Origin: Actinobaculum sp. 313
GTDB taxonomy: Bacteria > Actinomycetota > Actinomycetes > Actinomycetales > Actinomycetaceae
Direction: 5' to 3'
Length of the DNA: 64,000 bases
Assembly (NCBI RefSeq): GCF_003073475.1
Contig: NZ_CP029033.1
Span: 558,001-622,000 of the forward strand
Positions within the stretch are counted from its first letter, which is position 1. The number at the start of each line of letters is the position of its first letter. Of this stretch, positions 54,582 through 63,163 are shown piece after piece. Below the pieces are notes generated by a model. That model was not told the DNA's origin. It searched no databases and saw only the letters and a program-made list of their open reading frames with translations. A program made the position numbers and the translations under genes.

Positions 54582-55294
54582 TAGCGGTACTCCTTCCGGA
54601 AGAGGCCATCGAGGCTGAGATTGTTTTGGGCGCGCAAATCGTCGGCGTCGCCGGTTAAGAGGATGCGACCGGCACGAAGGAAGACCACAGAATCGACGAT
54701 GGTTTCGACGTCGGCGATCAAATGGGTGGAGATGATCATGAGGGCTTCGGGATTGAAGTCGTTCAGAATGCCTCCGAGGATGGTTTCGCGGGCGGCTGGG
54801 TCGACGCCGGAAATGGGTTCGTCGAGCAGGTAGACGCGGGCACGGCGTGCCATGGTGAGTGCGACCTGCAGTTTTTCGCGCATACCCCTGGACATTTCTT
54901 TGAGTCTGCCTTGTTGTGGGAGTCCAAAGTAGGTGACGAGCTCATACGCCTTGGCCGCGTCGAAGTCTGCAAAGAACCGTGCGTAAAGCGCAATGGCATC
55001 GGCACACGTGAGTCGGGAGGGCAGGAAGCTGGTGTCCGGTAGGAAGGAGACGGTAGCCTTGGTTTCCGGCCCGGGCCGGTTCCCGGCGATCGTGACATCT
55101 CCCTCCCAATCGGAGAGTAGGCCGGCCAGGATCTTCAGCAGGGTGGTTTTGCCGGAGCCGTTTTCTCCCATGAGGCCCACAATGTGGCCGGCCGGCAGTG
55201 ACAGTGAGATGTCATTGAGAGCGCGGGTGGAACGGTAGTCCTTTGTCAGGTTTGCGACGTGGATGAGCGGTGTTCCAGTTGGGATTGTGCCCAT
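54581..55294 (-). CDS. ABC transporter ATP-binding protein, YtrA-module
   Basis: A 237-residue ATPase. Walker A is MGENGSGKTTLLKIL (near 40-54), signature MSRGMREKLQVALTMA, Walker B VYLLDEPISGVDP, switch ISTHLIAD. The LSRGM/MSRG signature is the form seen in YtrB-like and ABC-2 exporters. ATG 55294 has AAAGGAG upstream. It overlaps the regulator stop and the permease start by 1 nt each, so all three genes are one coupled unit. Confidence 0.9.
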   Translation of the reverse strand: MGTIPTGTPLIHVANLTKDYRSTRALNDISLSLPAGHIVGLMGENGSGKTTLLKILAGLLSDWEGDVTIAGNRPGPETKATVSFLPDTSFLPSRLTCADAIALYARFFADFDAAKAYELVTYFGLPQQGRLKEMSRGMREKLQVALTMARRARVYLLDEPISGVDPAARETILGGILNDFNPEALMIISTHLIADVETIVDSVVFLRAGRILLTGDADDLRAQNNLSLDGLFRKEYR

Positions 55295-55908
55295 TATACG
55301 TCTCCTTTCTGTTGTGAGCGCGTCTTGCGATCAGAAGTGTCTGGTGCGATGGAATCGACCGTGGCTTGTGCGGCGTCGCTTGCGGACTGGGTGCCGGTTG
55401 CGGACTGGATACGGCTTGCGGACTGGGTACCGGTTTCGGGCGCGGCAGCAGTTGCGTTTGCTCTGGCCACTTCCGATGAACGGGCCGGGCCAGGTGCTTC
55501 CGACGAGCGAGCTCGGCCAGGTGCTGAATCGGCACGGTCTTGGGCGACGTCGCGCGCGTGCCACTGCTCTTGAAGAGTGTTGGTGGCGTCCTCGAGGCCA
55601 AGACCGACGGCGATGACTGCGCCGATATAAACGTCCGCAGCGGTCCGTGCCAGGGTGTATCGGGCGGTCTCGATGGTGGCGGCATCCGAGGTGACGAATC
55701 GGCCGGATGTCCGTTCGGTGGCCGTGAGGCCTTCGCGGTCGAGTTCCCCCAGGGCACGCTGGATGGTGTTCGGGTTCGCCCCTGCTTCCATAGCGAGTTC
55801 GCGCACGCTGGGGATCTTCGTTCCAGCCGCCCAGCGTCCGGAGGTGATGCGCATGCGGAAATCTTCCGCCAGTTGGACCCAAATGGGGCGAGCATCATCA
55901 AGGTGCAT
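55294..55908 (-). CDS. GntR-family regulator, YtrA subfamily
   Basis: A 204-residue regulator. The GntR winged helix occupies about residues 8-72 (PIWVQLAEDFRMRITSGRWAAGTKIPSVRELAMEAGANPNTIQRALGEL; key SVRELA and NPNTIQRAL), and a short helical dimerisation region follows (ARYTLARTAADVYIGAVIAVGLG), typical of YtrA. The last 90 residues are a disordered Ser/Ala/Thr tail with imperfect repeats (RSSEAPGPARSSEVARA; GTQSASRIQSATGTQSAS), longer than usual. GGAGGAGG precedes ATG 55908. It probably represses its own operon through the palindrome at 55929-55944. Confidence 0.9.
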   Translation of the reverse strand: MHLDDARPIWVQLAEDFRMRITSGRWAAGTKIPSVRELAMEAGANPNTIQRALGELDREGLTATERTSGRFVTSDAATIETARYTLARTAADVYIGAVIAVGLGLEDATNTLQEQWHARDVAQDRADSAPGRARSSEAPGPARSSEVARANATAAAPETGTQSASRIQSATGTQSASDAAQATVDSIAPDTSDRKTRSQQKGDV

Positions 55909-55928
55909 ATCCTCCTCCTCTCTGCATC

Positions 55929-55944
55929 ACTGTATTAGTACAGT
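55929..55944. promoter_or_regulatory. ACTGTA-N4-TACAGT palindrome, likely YtrA-type operator
   Basis: A perfect 6-bp inverted repeat with a 4-bp spacer, 20 bp upstream of the regulator's start, matches the form and place of autoregulatory GntR/YtrA operators. It probably overlaps the promoter (TGTACTAATACAG on the minus strand). Confidence 0.7.
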
Positions 55945-56353
55945 AACACAATAGGGTGGCGGGAGAGGTTTGTCCAGTGCGATGGGTGTGAGGTGACCGG
56001 CGTCATGAGTGCACAAGGCCATGGTGAGGCGAGGCAGGTGCGCACTGTGGCGAGCGATGCGGGTATGCGGTGCGGCGGGCGTGCGCGGTGTTCATGGGCA
56101 TGCTTCGTTGCGGCCGAATCATGTCCAAACGGCGTCCTTTTCGGTCCTGTGTGGCGTCGCGGATGCCTTCTACGTGGCCGAATCGCGTCCAAACGGCGTG
56201 GGTCTTGTGCTGCGTGAATGTGAGATTCGCATGGCTTCGCCGTTTTTGAGAGCAGATGAAGTGCGGTCTCGGCTCGTTTGGACGCGACTCGGTCAGTTTG
56301 CCATTGGGCCAGCTTCTTTGGTGTGAGGCTTCGGGGTCCTTGACCCGCGGCTT
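55945..56353. other. Intergenic region with GTCCAAAC repeats
   Basis: GGCCGAATC-(AT/GC)-GTCCAAACGGCGT occurs at 56112-56135 and 56176-56199, 64 bp apart. CGTTTGGACGCGA at 56275-56287 is an inverted match to the second copy over 13 nt. No gene is seen. Confidence 0.6.
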
Positions 56354-57178
56354 TTAGATATCGGAGCGGTTGTACCGGACGAAGCCGAGCGCCGTAACAA
56401 CGACGGTATAGATCACCCAGACGGCCAGAGCCGCGCTCCAACTCAGATCTCCGGACTCGACGAGGCCGCCCGTTCGATCCGCCTGTGCCATGGCTTGCAT
56501 GACGTTGGTGGGCAGGTAGTCGGAAAGCGTGTCGCGCACCCAGGCACTCGGCACCAGGCTGAAGCCATTGGTCACATAGAGGAATACGAAAGCTGCGGTC
56601 ATCCCGCCCGCGGTCGAGCGGACAACGTAACCGAATCCTGCAGACATCAACGCGGTGAGGGTCAATGCGAGCCAGAACATCACCAGGGAGCGGCCGTTGC
56701 CGTTCTCCAGTAGGACGGGTGTCCCTGAGCCGAAGCGTAGAGCGAGAAATGCCAGCGTGACTAAAACAAGATTCACCACGCCGCAAGCAACGAAGACTGC
56801 AGTCATCTTTGCAAGGAAAGCACTGGGGCGTTTCGGGCTTGCGAGGGCAGTGGTGCGCATCGTGTTTGCAGAGTACTCATTGGTGACCGGCAAGATCCCG
56901 ATGACAACCACCAACATGCCTATGAAGGAGACGCCGTAGGAGATTACACCGGCGGGGATTTGGCGCGGTCCGTCGCCGAATTCGTCGAAGGCTTTCGCTA
57001 TGCCCAAGATAATGAGCGTGTACAAGCTAACCGTGACAATCGCCGTGATCCAGAATGACCGAAGTGTGGTCATCTTGCGTATTTCTGCACGCAGGGAGCC
57101 CCAGAATGAAACATGGTAGCGTTCCGGATCGACAAGGCGAGGTCGTCCGACGGATGCAGTTCGATAGGTGGCGGTCAT
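56354..57178 (-). CDS. ABC-2 type permease, third exporter module
   Basis: A 274-residue membrane protein. A cytosolic N-terminus with WGSLRAEIRKMTTLRSFW, the typical ABC-2 entry helix, leads into about six membrane segments (ITAIVTVSLYTLIILGIA, VSFIGMLVVVIGILPVTNEYS, FVACGVVNLVLVTLAFLAL and others). TNEYSANTMRTTALASPKR is the conserved cytosolic elbow. It overlaps the ATPase gene by 4 nt. The substrate is unknown. Confidence 0.85.
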   Translation of the reverse strand: MTATYRTASVGRPRLVDPERYHVSFWGSLRAEIRKMTTLRSFWITAIVTVSLYTLIILGIAKAFDEFGDGPRQIPAGVISYGVSFIGMLVVVIGILPVTNEYSANTMRTTALASPKRPSAFLAKMTAVFVACGVVNLVLVTLAFLALRFGSGTPVLLENGNGRSLVMFWLALTLTALMSAGFGYVVRSTAGGMTAAFVFLYVTNGFSLVPSAWVRDTLSDYLPTNVMQAMAQADRTGGLVESGDLSWSAALAVWVIYTVVVTALGFVRYNRSDI

Positions 57179-58224
57179 CGGAGTCCCTCCTGCTGATCAT
57201 TGATGTGCCGCGGGGCGGGCATTGCGTGGCCTGGGGCGGGCATTGCGTGGCCTGGGGCGGGTGGTGGTAGCGGGATATCCGCTACATGTGGAGCCCTACC
57301 GGTGCCGCCGGAACCGTAGACGACCTGGTCGCGAGTCATCTCCATGAAAACGTCTTCCAGCGACGAATGCGTCTCGGAAAGTTCGTGAAGCTCTAAACCG
57401 GCCTCATGGGCAAGGTGCCCGATCTGTGCGCGATTACCTCCGACGACGTCAAACATGCCGCCCGGATGCCTTTCGCTCGCCGGTGTTCTTTCGAATGCGA
57501 TTCCGCCTTGAGTTAGAGCGCGTTCAAGCCCCTTCATATCCGGGCCTGCCACATGCACCCGCGTGTGAGCGTCGCTCTGCGTGAATCGTTCAACCGGCCC
57601 CTCGGCAATGAGCCGCCCACGGCCAATTACCACCAGATTGTCGGCAGTTTGCGCCATCTCGCTCATGAGGTGTGAAGAAACGAAAACGGTCCGACCTTCA
57701 CCAGCGAGCTGACGCATCAATGAACGCACCCAGCGCACGCCGTCGGGATCGAGGCCGTTAACCGGCTCGTCGAATAGCAACACTTCGGGATCTCCGAGCA
57801 GCGCGGTGGCGATTCCCAGACGCTGCCCCATGCCGAGTGAGAAGCCTTTGAGGCGTTTATCGGCGACCTGCGCGATACCGGTCAGCTCCAGTACGTCGTC
57901 GGCGCGTTGCCGGGGAATGCCGTGCGTTGCCGCGACGATACGAAGGTGTTGACGGGCGGTCCTATTGGGGTGGAAGGCATTGGTGTCCAGAAGCGCGCCC
58001 ACGGTGGTGATGGGGGAGCGCAGGTTCCGGTACTCCACTCCGCCGATAGTGCAACGGCCCGCAGTGGGTCTGTCGAGGCCCACAATGCAGCGCATGGTTG
58101 TGGACTTTCCGGAACCGTTCGGGCCGAGGAAGCCTGTCACTTTTCCTGGCGCAAGGCGGAAGCTCAGCTGATCGACGGCGAGGGTTTTTCCGTATTGCTT
58201 GGTCAGGGTCTCTACGGTAATCAT
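57175..58224 (-). CDS. ABC transporter ATP-binding protein, third exporter module
   Basis: A 349-residue ATPase. Start 58224 (MITVETLTKQYGKT) follows AAAGGA; the frame open to 58410 has no conserved content there. Walker A GPNGSGKSTTMRCI, signature FSLGMGQRLGIATAL, Walker B VLLFDEPVNGLDP, switch SSHLMSE. After the DUF4162-like extension it ends in a Pro/Ala-rich tail with the repeat PAPGHAM, produced by a short DNA duplication at about 57214-57258. It is translationally coupled to the permease. Confidence 0.9.
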   Translation of the reverse strand: MITVETLTKQYGKTLAVDQLSFRLAPGKVTGFLGPNGSGKSTTMRCIVGLDRPTAGRCTIGGVEYRNLRSPITTVGALLDTNAFHPNRTARQHLRIVAATHGIPRQRADDVLELTGIAQVADKRLKGFSLGMGQRLGIATALLGDPEVLLFDEPVNGLDPDGVRWVRSLMRQLAGEGRTVFVSSHLMSEMAQTADNLVVIGRGRLIAEGPVERFTQSDAHTRVHVAGPDMKGLERALTQGGIAFERTPASERHPGGMFDVVGGNRAQIGHLAHEAGLELHELSETHSSLEDVFMEMTRDQVVYGSGGTGRAPHVADIPLPPPAPGHAMPAPGHAMPAPRHINDQQEGLR

Positions 58225-58789
58225 CAAGATCCTTTCGTTTGCAACATTGTAAGCAGAAGCGGCTGGTCGGGGTTTGAAGAGGTCGGCATGGTCCGCTCTC
58301 GACGCGAAGCGACCGCAGTATCCGTTGTGCTGACCCGCAGCGTCGGTTGTATGGATCATGCCAACAACGCGGCCCCCAACAGAAGTGAGGCATGTCATTG
58401 AGTGACTCATTTGGCGTGAGTTTTGTCATCATGCGGGCGGCTAGTCATCATGCCTGCAGCTGCTCGAACTAGTCGTGCTCTAGTCCTGCGTAGGTGTGAG
58501 TGATGGCAAGGTAAGTGCGGCTACTCGCTAGATGCTGCCGCGATCCTCGACAGGCTGCGATTCTTGCATGATGGGTGCTGCTGCTCATCCCGCCCGTTGC
58601 GGCTCTCTCATGCGACTCGCCGATGGCCTGGCTCGGCTTCTTGCTCGGCGTTCGCCACGCCTCCTTGAGCCCCATCGAAGCCCGAACGACGTTGTGCTCT
58701 CGGCGTATACCCTGTGAAAGAAATCCCGCGTTTCGCTACAATTGCCCTAGCCGGACTAGGCTCATCAGTCCATACGAAGGAGGAAGACC
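58225..58789. other. Divergent intergenic region, no gene seen
   Basis: About 565 bp between the ABC ATPase gene and the Bax inhibitor-1 gene, holding both promoters. The ribosome site GAAGGAGGAAG for the right-hand gene is clear. No repeat or RNA gene was recognised. Confidence 0.35.
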
Positions 58790-59686
58790 TTGTCCAATAA
58801 CCCGGTTATTAGCCGGAACCCGTATTTCAACGGGCAGACGGCTACTCCAAATACCTACCCGTACGGAACTCAGGTGAATGGCCAGGGAGTCCCGCAAGGG
58901 GATGCGTCGCAGGCGTACGCGCCCTACAACGCCGCTGCCCAGCAACAGGGTATGCCGCAGTACGGATACCAGAGTGATGGGCCATTCGCCAGCGCGCAAA
59001 CCACCACTATGACGTACGACGACGCCATGGTGAAGACCTTCGCGCTTCTTGCACTCGCGGTGCTCTCCGGCGTCGGTACGGCAACATTGCTTCCACTCTC
59101 CTCCATGATGCCGGTCGCGATCGGAACCACTATCGCTGCCTTCATCATCGGCATGATCGGGGCGACGCAGCGCTTGGTCAAGCCGATCTTTGCGGTGCTG
59201 TACTCGGTGCTCGAAGGCATTTGCCTTGGCGCACTAACCGGTGCGCTCGACGCCCTTTACCCGGGTATTGCCGTTCAGGCGGTCTTGGGCACCGTCCTCG
59301 TTGTCGGCGTTGCGGCGGCTTTGCACTTCAGCGGTGCAGTTCGCACAACGACCAAGGGCTTCCGCATCATGATGACCGTGATGATCGCGGGAATCATCTA
59401 TGGACTGGTCAACCTCGTGGTGATCTGGACGGGTGCTTCGCAGCGCATGTGGGGCTTCAGTTCAATGCGCGTGGGCGGCATACCGCTCGGCGTGATTATC
59501 GGTCTTGTTCTCATCGTGGCAGCGTCCTACATGCTGATCTCCGATTTGGAGCAGGTGAAGTTCGCGGTTGCTAATGGTGCACCCAAGGCTTTTGCTTGGA
59601 CTTGCGCTTTTGCGATCGTGATGACGGTGCTGTGGATTTACATTGAGGTGCTGCGCATTCTGGCCATTGTCGCGTCAGACCGTTAG
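58790..59686 (+). CDS. Bax inhibitor-1/YccA family membrane protein
   Basis: A 298-residue protein. A 75-residue cytosolic N-terminus rich in Gln, Tyr, Pro and Gly (YPYGTQVNGQGVPQGDASQAYAPYN) precedes seven membrane segments of the Bax inhibitor-1 family; TTTMTYDDAMVKTFALLALAV opens the domain, and SDLEQVKFAVANGAPKAFAWTCAFAI is the conserved C-terminal signature with the Asp thought to act in pH-dependent ion leak. TTG 58790 has GGAGG at good spacing. Family members influence Ca2+ or proton leak and stress survival; the role here is unknown. Confidence 0.92.
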   Translation: MSNNPVISRNPYFNGQTATPNTYPYGTQVNGQGVPQGDASQAYAPYNAAAQQQGMPQYGYQSDGPFASAQTTTMTYDDAMVKTFALLALAVLSGVGTATLLPLSSMMPVAIGTTIAAFIIGMIGATQRLVKPIFAVLYSVLEGICLGALTGALDALYPGIAVQAVLGTVLVVGVAAALHFSGAVRTTTKGFRIMMTVMIAGIIYGLVNLVVIWTGASQRMWGFSSMRVGGIPLGVIIGLVLIVAASYMLISDLEQVKFAVANGAPKAFAWTCAFAIVMTVLWIYIEVLRILAIVASDR

Positions 59687-59957
59687 TTGGCGGTCGAGCG
59701 AGGCGAGACAACTAGTAGCGAGTCAAAGCGACCGCGCAGCTTGGAGAATGTACGCCGAAGAGACCGCGTGAGTCGACGTGGTGTGATGTGCGACGCCGGA
59801 GCCAACGTTGCAGTCACCTCTTGGGGCCGCAACGCAGCGTGCGGTCGAATAGGGGCGTTGGCAGAGTTACGATGGCGGACGCCACAGCCACGCGTACATG
59901 CGCGCGCCGAGCAGTCGGCACATACCGGGCGTTGAAGCACTCTGGGCGTCGATGCGC

Positions 59958-59993
59958 AAAGGCGGGGTGGGATTGGATCCCCACCCCGCCTTT
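59958..59993 (+). terminator. Perfect 14-bp intrinsic terminator, 270 bp past the last gene
   Basis: AAAGGCGGGGTGGG (59958-59971) pairs perfectly with CCCACCCCGCCTTT (59980-59993) around an 8-nt loop, followed by GTGTGTTTT. It is the strongest terminator in the window, yet it lies 271 bp after the Bax inhibitor-1 stop. Confidence 0.85.
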
Positions 59994-60424
59994 GTGTGTT
60001 TTCCGGTGCCACGTTTTCTGTGTGGTGCTCGCACTGGTTCGCTGAGTGAGGCCCCGAGCGTGAGTGGTGTGTCTGAAGGTGGGATCGCGCCCGCCAACTG
60101 TGGGCGAGGCCTTCCGGCGTGAGTGGTGTGTGGCTGCCGGGGCAGTTCATGCATCGGTTCGTAAAACGGGGTGTGCAGGGCGGAGCGATATCTTGAGGCG
60201 CAAGTGTTGCTCGGGATGCGGGACTTTGTGTTGTCACGGGTGGGCTATTGTGTTGTGGAGCGATTGCAGTGCGGGGTTTTGACGGTGAGGTTTGTAGGGG
60301 GCGATGCGGCCATCGCTGTGGCGCGTTCGGTGAGGCGGCATTTGCTTGGAGGCCGACGGCGACATGTGGATGCGGCCTGTGAAGGCCTGGCATAGGAGAT
60401 GTGTGTAGTCTTGAGGTGGAGAGT

Positions 60425-60542
60425 GTCCAGATCCCGTCCAAACAAGAGGTGCTGAGGCTGGGCGAGTCGTGAAATCCTTGGAAATCCGCCAGTTCTTAAA
60501 CTGAGCCGGTCAAGTTATCAGTCGTTTGGACGGGATTTGGAC
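60425..60542. repeat. 19-bp inverted repeat flanking ~80 bp
   Basis: GTCCAGATCCCGTCCAAAC at 60425-60443 and GTTTGGACGGGATTTGGAC at 60524-60542 are inverted copies matching at 18 of 19 bases. The core GTCCAAAC is shared with the repeats at 56112-56287. AGT flanks both sides. The element has no coding content and could be a small non-autonomous mobile element or a binding site pair. Confidence 0.75.
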
Positions 60543-60693
60543 AGTTCTCTGTCACTCGCGGTCGCCCAGACCCCGCGCATCAGGCGGGGGAATCGACGCG
60601 AGACACAGGATGGCTGCAGGACGCCCGCACAACAGGTGGGCGGCGAGGACACGGGCGCCACGCTGCTCGAACACAAGCCGGACGCCCGCGGCC

Positions 60694-61098
60694 CTACTTG
60701 AGGCGGCGAATATCGACGACGAAGACGAGCGTGTCCGTTCCTTTAATGCCCGCACGCGGATTTCCAGAGCGGCCGTAGCCCTTTTCCGGCGGGATCGAGA
60801 TCAGCAGCCGTGACCCGACATTCTTTCCAACGATGCCCTGATCCCAGCCTTGAATCACGACGCCGACGCCAATGGGGAACGAGGTAGGCGTCCCACGATT
60901 GAAGGAGGAGTCGAAGACGGCGCCATCCCAGATCTGCCCGTGATAATCAACCTCAATCTCGCGGCCGATTTGCACCGTGGGGCCGGTTCCTTCTTCGAGC
61001 ACGACGACGTGCAGGCCCTGCGGCGCGTCATTGTCAGGGAATGTCAGTTCAGGCGTCTCGCCGAAAGAGCCGTTGACGGTGGGAAGGGAGATGTCCAT
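60694..61098 (-). CDS. FKBP-type peptidyl-prolyl cis-trans isomerase
   Basis: A 134-residue cytosolic folding catalyst with a single FKBP domain: VVVLEEGTGPTVQIGREIEVDYHGQIWDGAVFDSSFNRGTPTSFPIGVGVVIQGWDQGIVGKNVGSRLLISIPPEKGYG. The active-site residues (Tyr in VDYHG, Asp in VFDSS, Phe in FPIG, Trp in QGWDQG, Tyr in GYG) are all present. There is no signal peptide. GAGAGGAAAC-type ribosome site precedes ATG 61098. It stands alone. Confidence 0.93.
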   Translation of the reverse strand: MDISLPTVNGSFGETPELTFPDNDAPQGLHVVVLEEGTGPTVQIGREIEVDYHGQIWDGAVFDSSFNRGTPTSFPIGVGVVIQGWDQGIVGKNVGSRLLISIPPEKGYGRSGNPRAGIKGTDTLVFVVDIRRLK

Positions 61099-61462
61099 AG
61101 TTTCCTCTCGTTAGTCTCTCGGTGCAGGTCACCGCGCCGAGCGGGTCGTGGTGGGGAGTGCCCCGGATACTCTACCGCCGCGCTATGGCAGCAGTCAGGC
61201 TCGCATCGATGTAGATGGCGGCGCCAGAAGGCAACCCGGAGCGTATACCGCACCGCCGTTAGTTTACGTGCTGCTACGCAATTGCGCTGATAACCGGTAT
61301 TACGGATCGCGGTTTCTTCGCCTGCCATGCCGCGGCCAGGGAGACTCGCCGCAGTGTTTCGCTTAGAAAAGACGCACTGGTAGGCCGCTGATGGCCATTC
61401 GTATAATAGAAGTTGGTATTGGAGGCGACGGTCGATAGCAGCGGCCCATACAAGCGCGGGAG
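61099..61462. other. Divergent intergenic region, no gene seen
   Basis: About 360 bp holding the promoters of the FKBP gene and the antiporter gene. TATAATAGAAG near 61404 (with TTGGTATTGG following) is a possible -10 box for the right-hand gene. No RNA gene or repeat was recognised. Confidence 0.35.
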
Positions 61463-63061
61463 ATGACAATGACGAGTCTAGTGACGATCTTAGCGATATT
61501 CGCACTGACAATCCTCGCGGTCGCCGTTGGTGAGCGCACGCACCTGCCTTATCCGGTTCTGCTCCTCATCAGCACCGCGGCTCTCGCTTTTCTCCCCTTC
61601 ACCCCGAGCCTCGTCGTCGACCCTGATATAATCCTGCCGCTGTTCCTGCCGCCGTTGCTATTCTCCACCGCCCGCCGCGCTTCGTGGAGCGTCTTTGCCG
61701 TGCGGCGTCGCACGCTGTTCATCATGGCATTCGCGCTTACAGCCGTGACGGCCTTCGCCGTCGCCGGCCTGGTGAAATTGCTGGTCCCGGCCCTGAGCCT
61801 GCCACTGGCCATGGCTCTCGGGGCTATGGTCGCCCCACCCGATCCGGTGGCGGTTGAGTCTGTTGCAGGGCCCGCACATTTGCCACGGCGAGTCATGCGA
61901 GCGCTGCAAACAGAGAGCCTTTTCAACGATGCCGTCGCCATCATCCTCTTTACCGCTGCCGTGGCGGCTATCAGAGGGGAGCGGGCCTTCGGGCTCGGCG
62001 TGGCCGGTAACTTCATCGTGGGCGCTGTATTGGCAGTTGCGGTTGGTTTGCTCGTCGGATGGATTGCGAGCTACGCAACGACCCATTTGCGCAGCTCTGC
62101 CGCATCGGGTGCACTCACGCTGGTGGTGCCCTTCCTCGCTTACCTGCTGGCGGAGGAAGTCCACGCTTCCGGTGTGATCGCCGTTGTTGTCACCGCACTG
62201 GAAATAGGGCGTCACGCTCCGGAAGCCGTCCACGACCGCGTCATCACCGCATCCTTCTGGGAAGTGGCGGACCTGTTGATCATTGGCGCGGCATTCGGAC
62301 TCATCGGGGTGGAACTGCGCAATATTGTGACCGACCAGGGCTGGAGTGACATCGTCGGCTACCTTCCCGTGGCACTCCTGGTTGCGCTCGCGGTGATTGT
62401 GATCCGTTTCTTCGGTACCTGGGTTCTGCACTGGATGACGCGACGCTCGCGCGGAGTGCCGCGCAATTGGCGGGAATGCGTCGTGGTGACGTGGTGTGGC
62501 ATGCGTGGTCTGGCAACCCTGGCACTGGCATTGTCGCTTCCGGCAGTTGCGCAGGGAACAGTGGTCATAGGCCGCAATTTCGCAGTAGTCACCGCGCTCG
62601 TGGTCATGATTATCACGCTGGTTCCAACCGGATTACTCCTACCGTGGCTGATTCGCGTGTTGAAGTTGCAGGAAGATCCGCGCAAGCAGCGCCTGGAGGC
62701 GATTCGTCTGAGCCGCCGTGCCGAACGGGCTGCGCTCCGTGCCCTCAACAGTTACTTGGCCACCTTGGACCTACCGGAAGATACGAAAGACAAACTACGG
62801 GCATGGGGAAGTCAGCTGCACCGGCGTATCACGCTTCTGCAATCCCTACCGGGAGGCCCGCAGACGACGGCGGAGTTCCACTCCTCCTCCCCGGAGAAAT
62901 ACCAGGAGCAGCATGACATGATGGTGTCGGCTCAGACCGTTGCCCTGGAAGCTGCGCGCGCCGAAGTCTTGGCCGCTCGAATGGATCCGGAACTTGATGT
63001 GGCGACGGTGGATCGCGTGCTGCGTACCCTCGACTTGCGCACCCTCGCAATTCGCAGCTAG
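61463..63061 (+). CDS. Cation/proton antiporter, CPA1 (NhaP/NhaG-like) family
   Basis: A 532-residue protein with 12-13 membrane segments over the first 410 residues. MVAPPDPVAVESVAG and QTESLFNDAVAIILF are the two signature segments of CPA1 antiporters, carrying the Asp pair (DPVA, ND) of the ion site; VTWCGMRGLATLALALSLP is the third. A hydrophilic C-terminus of about 110 residues is helical and may sense pH or ions. It probably exports Na+ or K+ against protons. GGGAG lies before ATG 61463. Confidence 0.92.
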   Translation: MTMTSLVTILAIFALTILAVAVGERTHLPYPVLLLISTAALAFLPFTPSLVVDPDIILPLFLPPLLFSTARRASWSVFAVRRRTLFIMAFALTAVTAFAVAGLVKLLVPALSLPLAMALGAMVAPPDPVAVESVAGPAHLPRRVMRALQTESLFNDAVAIILFTAAVAAIRGERAFGLGVAGNFIVGAVLAVAVGLLVGWIASYATTHLRSSAASGALTLVVPFLAYLLAEEVHASGVIAVVVTALEIGRHAPEAVHDRVITASFWEVADLLIIGAAFGLIGVELRNIVTDQGWSDIVGYLPVALLVALAVIVIRFFGTWVLHWMTRRSRGVPRNWRECVVVTWCGMRGLATLALALSLPAVAQGTVVIGRNFAVVTALVVMIITLVPTGLLLPWLIRVLKLQEDPRKQRLEAIRLSRRAERAALRALNSYLATLDLPEDTKDKLRAWGSQLHRRITLLQSLPGGPQTTAEFHSSSPEKYQEQHDMMVSAQTVALEAARAEVLAARMDPELDVATVDRVLRTLDLRTLAIRS

Positions 63062-63163
63062 GTGTTTGCTTGCCCGCTGTGCGGTTGGCGACGGCGCCGC
63101 GGCGAGGCCGCGTGGCCTTAGCCAGCCATTCCCCGCCCCAGACGCTTTGCGGTGAGGAGCCCT

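Larger units (their letters stand above)
59687..60693. other. 1-kb intergenic region with a strong terminator and an inverted repeat
   Basis: Long frames on both strands lack family motifs and ribosome sites. GCGTGAGTGGTGTGT recurs near 60058 and 60118. The terminator at 59958-59993 and the inverted repeat at 60425-60542 are listed separately. A small RNA ending at the terminator is possible. Confidence 0.5.

Noticed and set aside
55212-55901. A 229-codon frame antisense or shifted to the GntR gene
   Set aside because: It is a shifted frame of the GntR coding sequence, with no independent motif or ribosome site.
59683-60441. A 252-codon minus-strand frame between the Bax inhibitor-1 and FKBP genes
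   Set aside because: Pro/His/Thr-rich composition with no motif, it runs across a strong terminator, and its start lies within the 19-bp inverted repeat.
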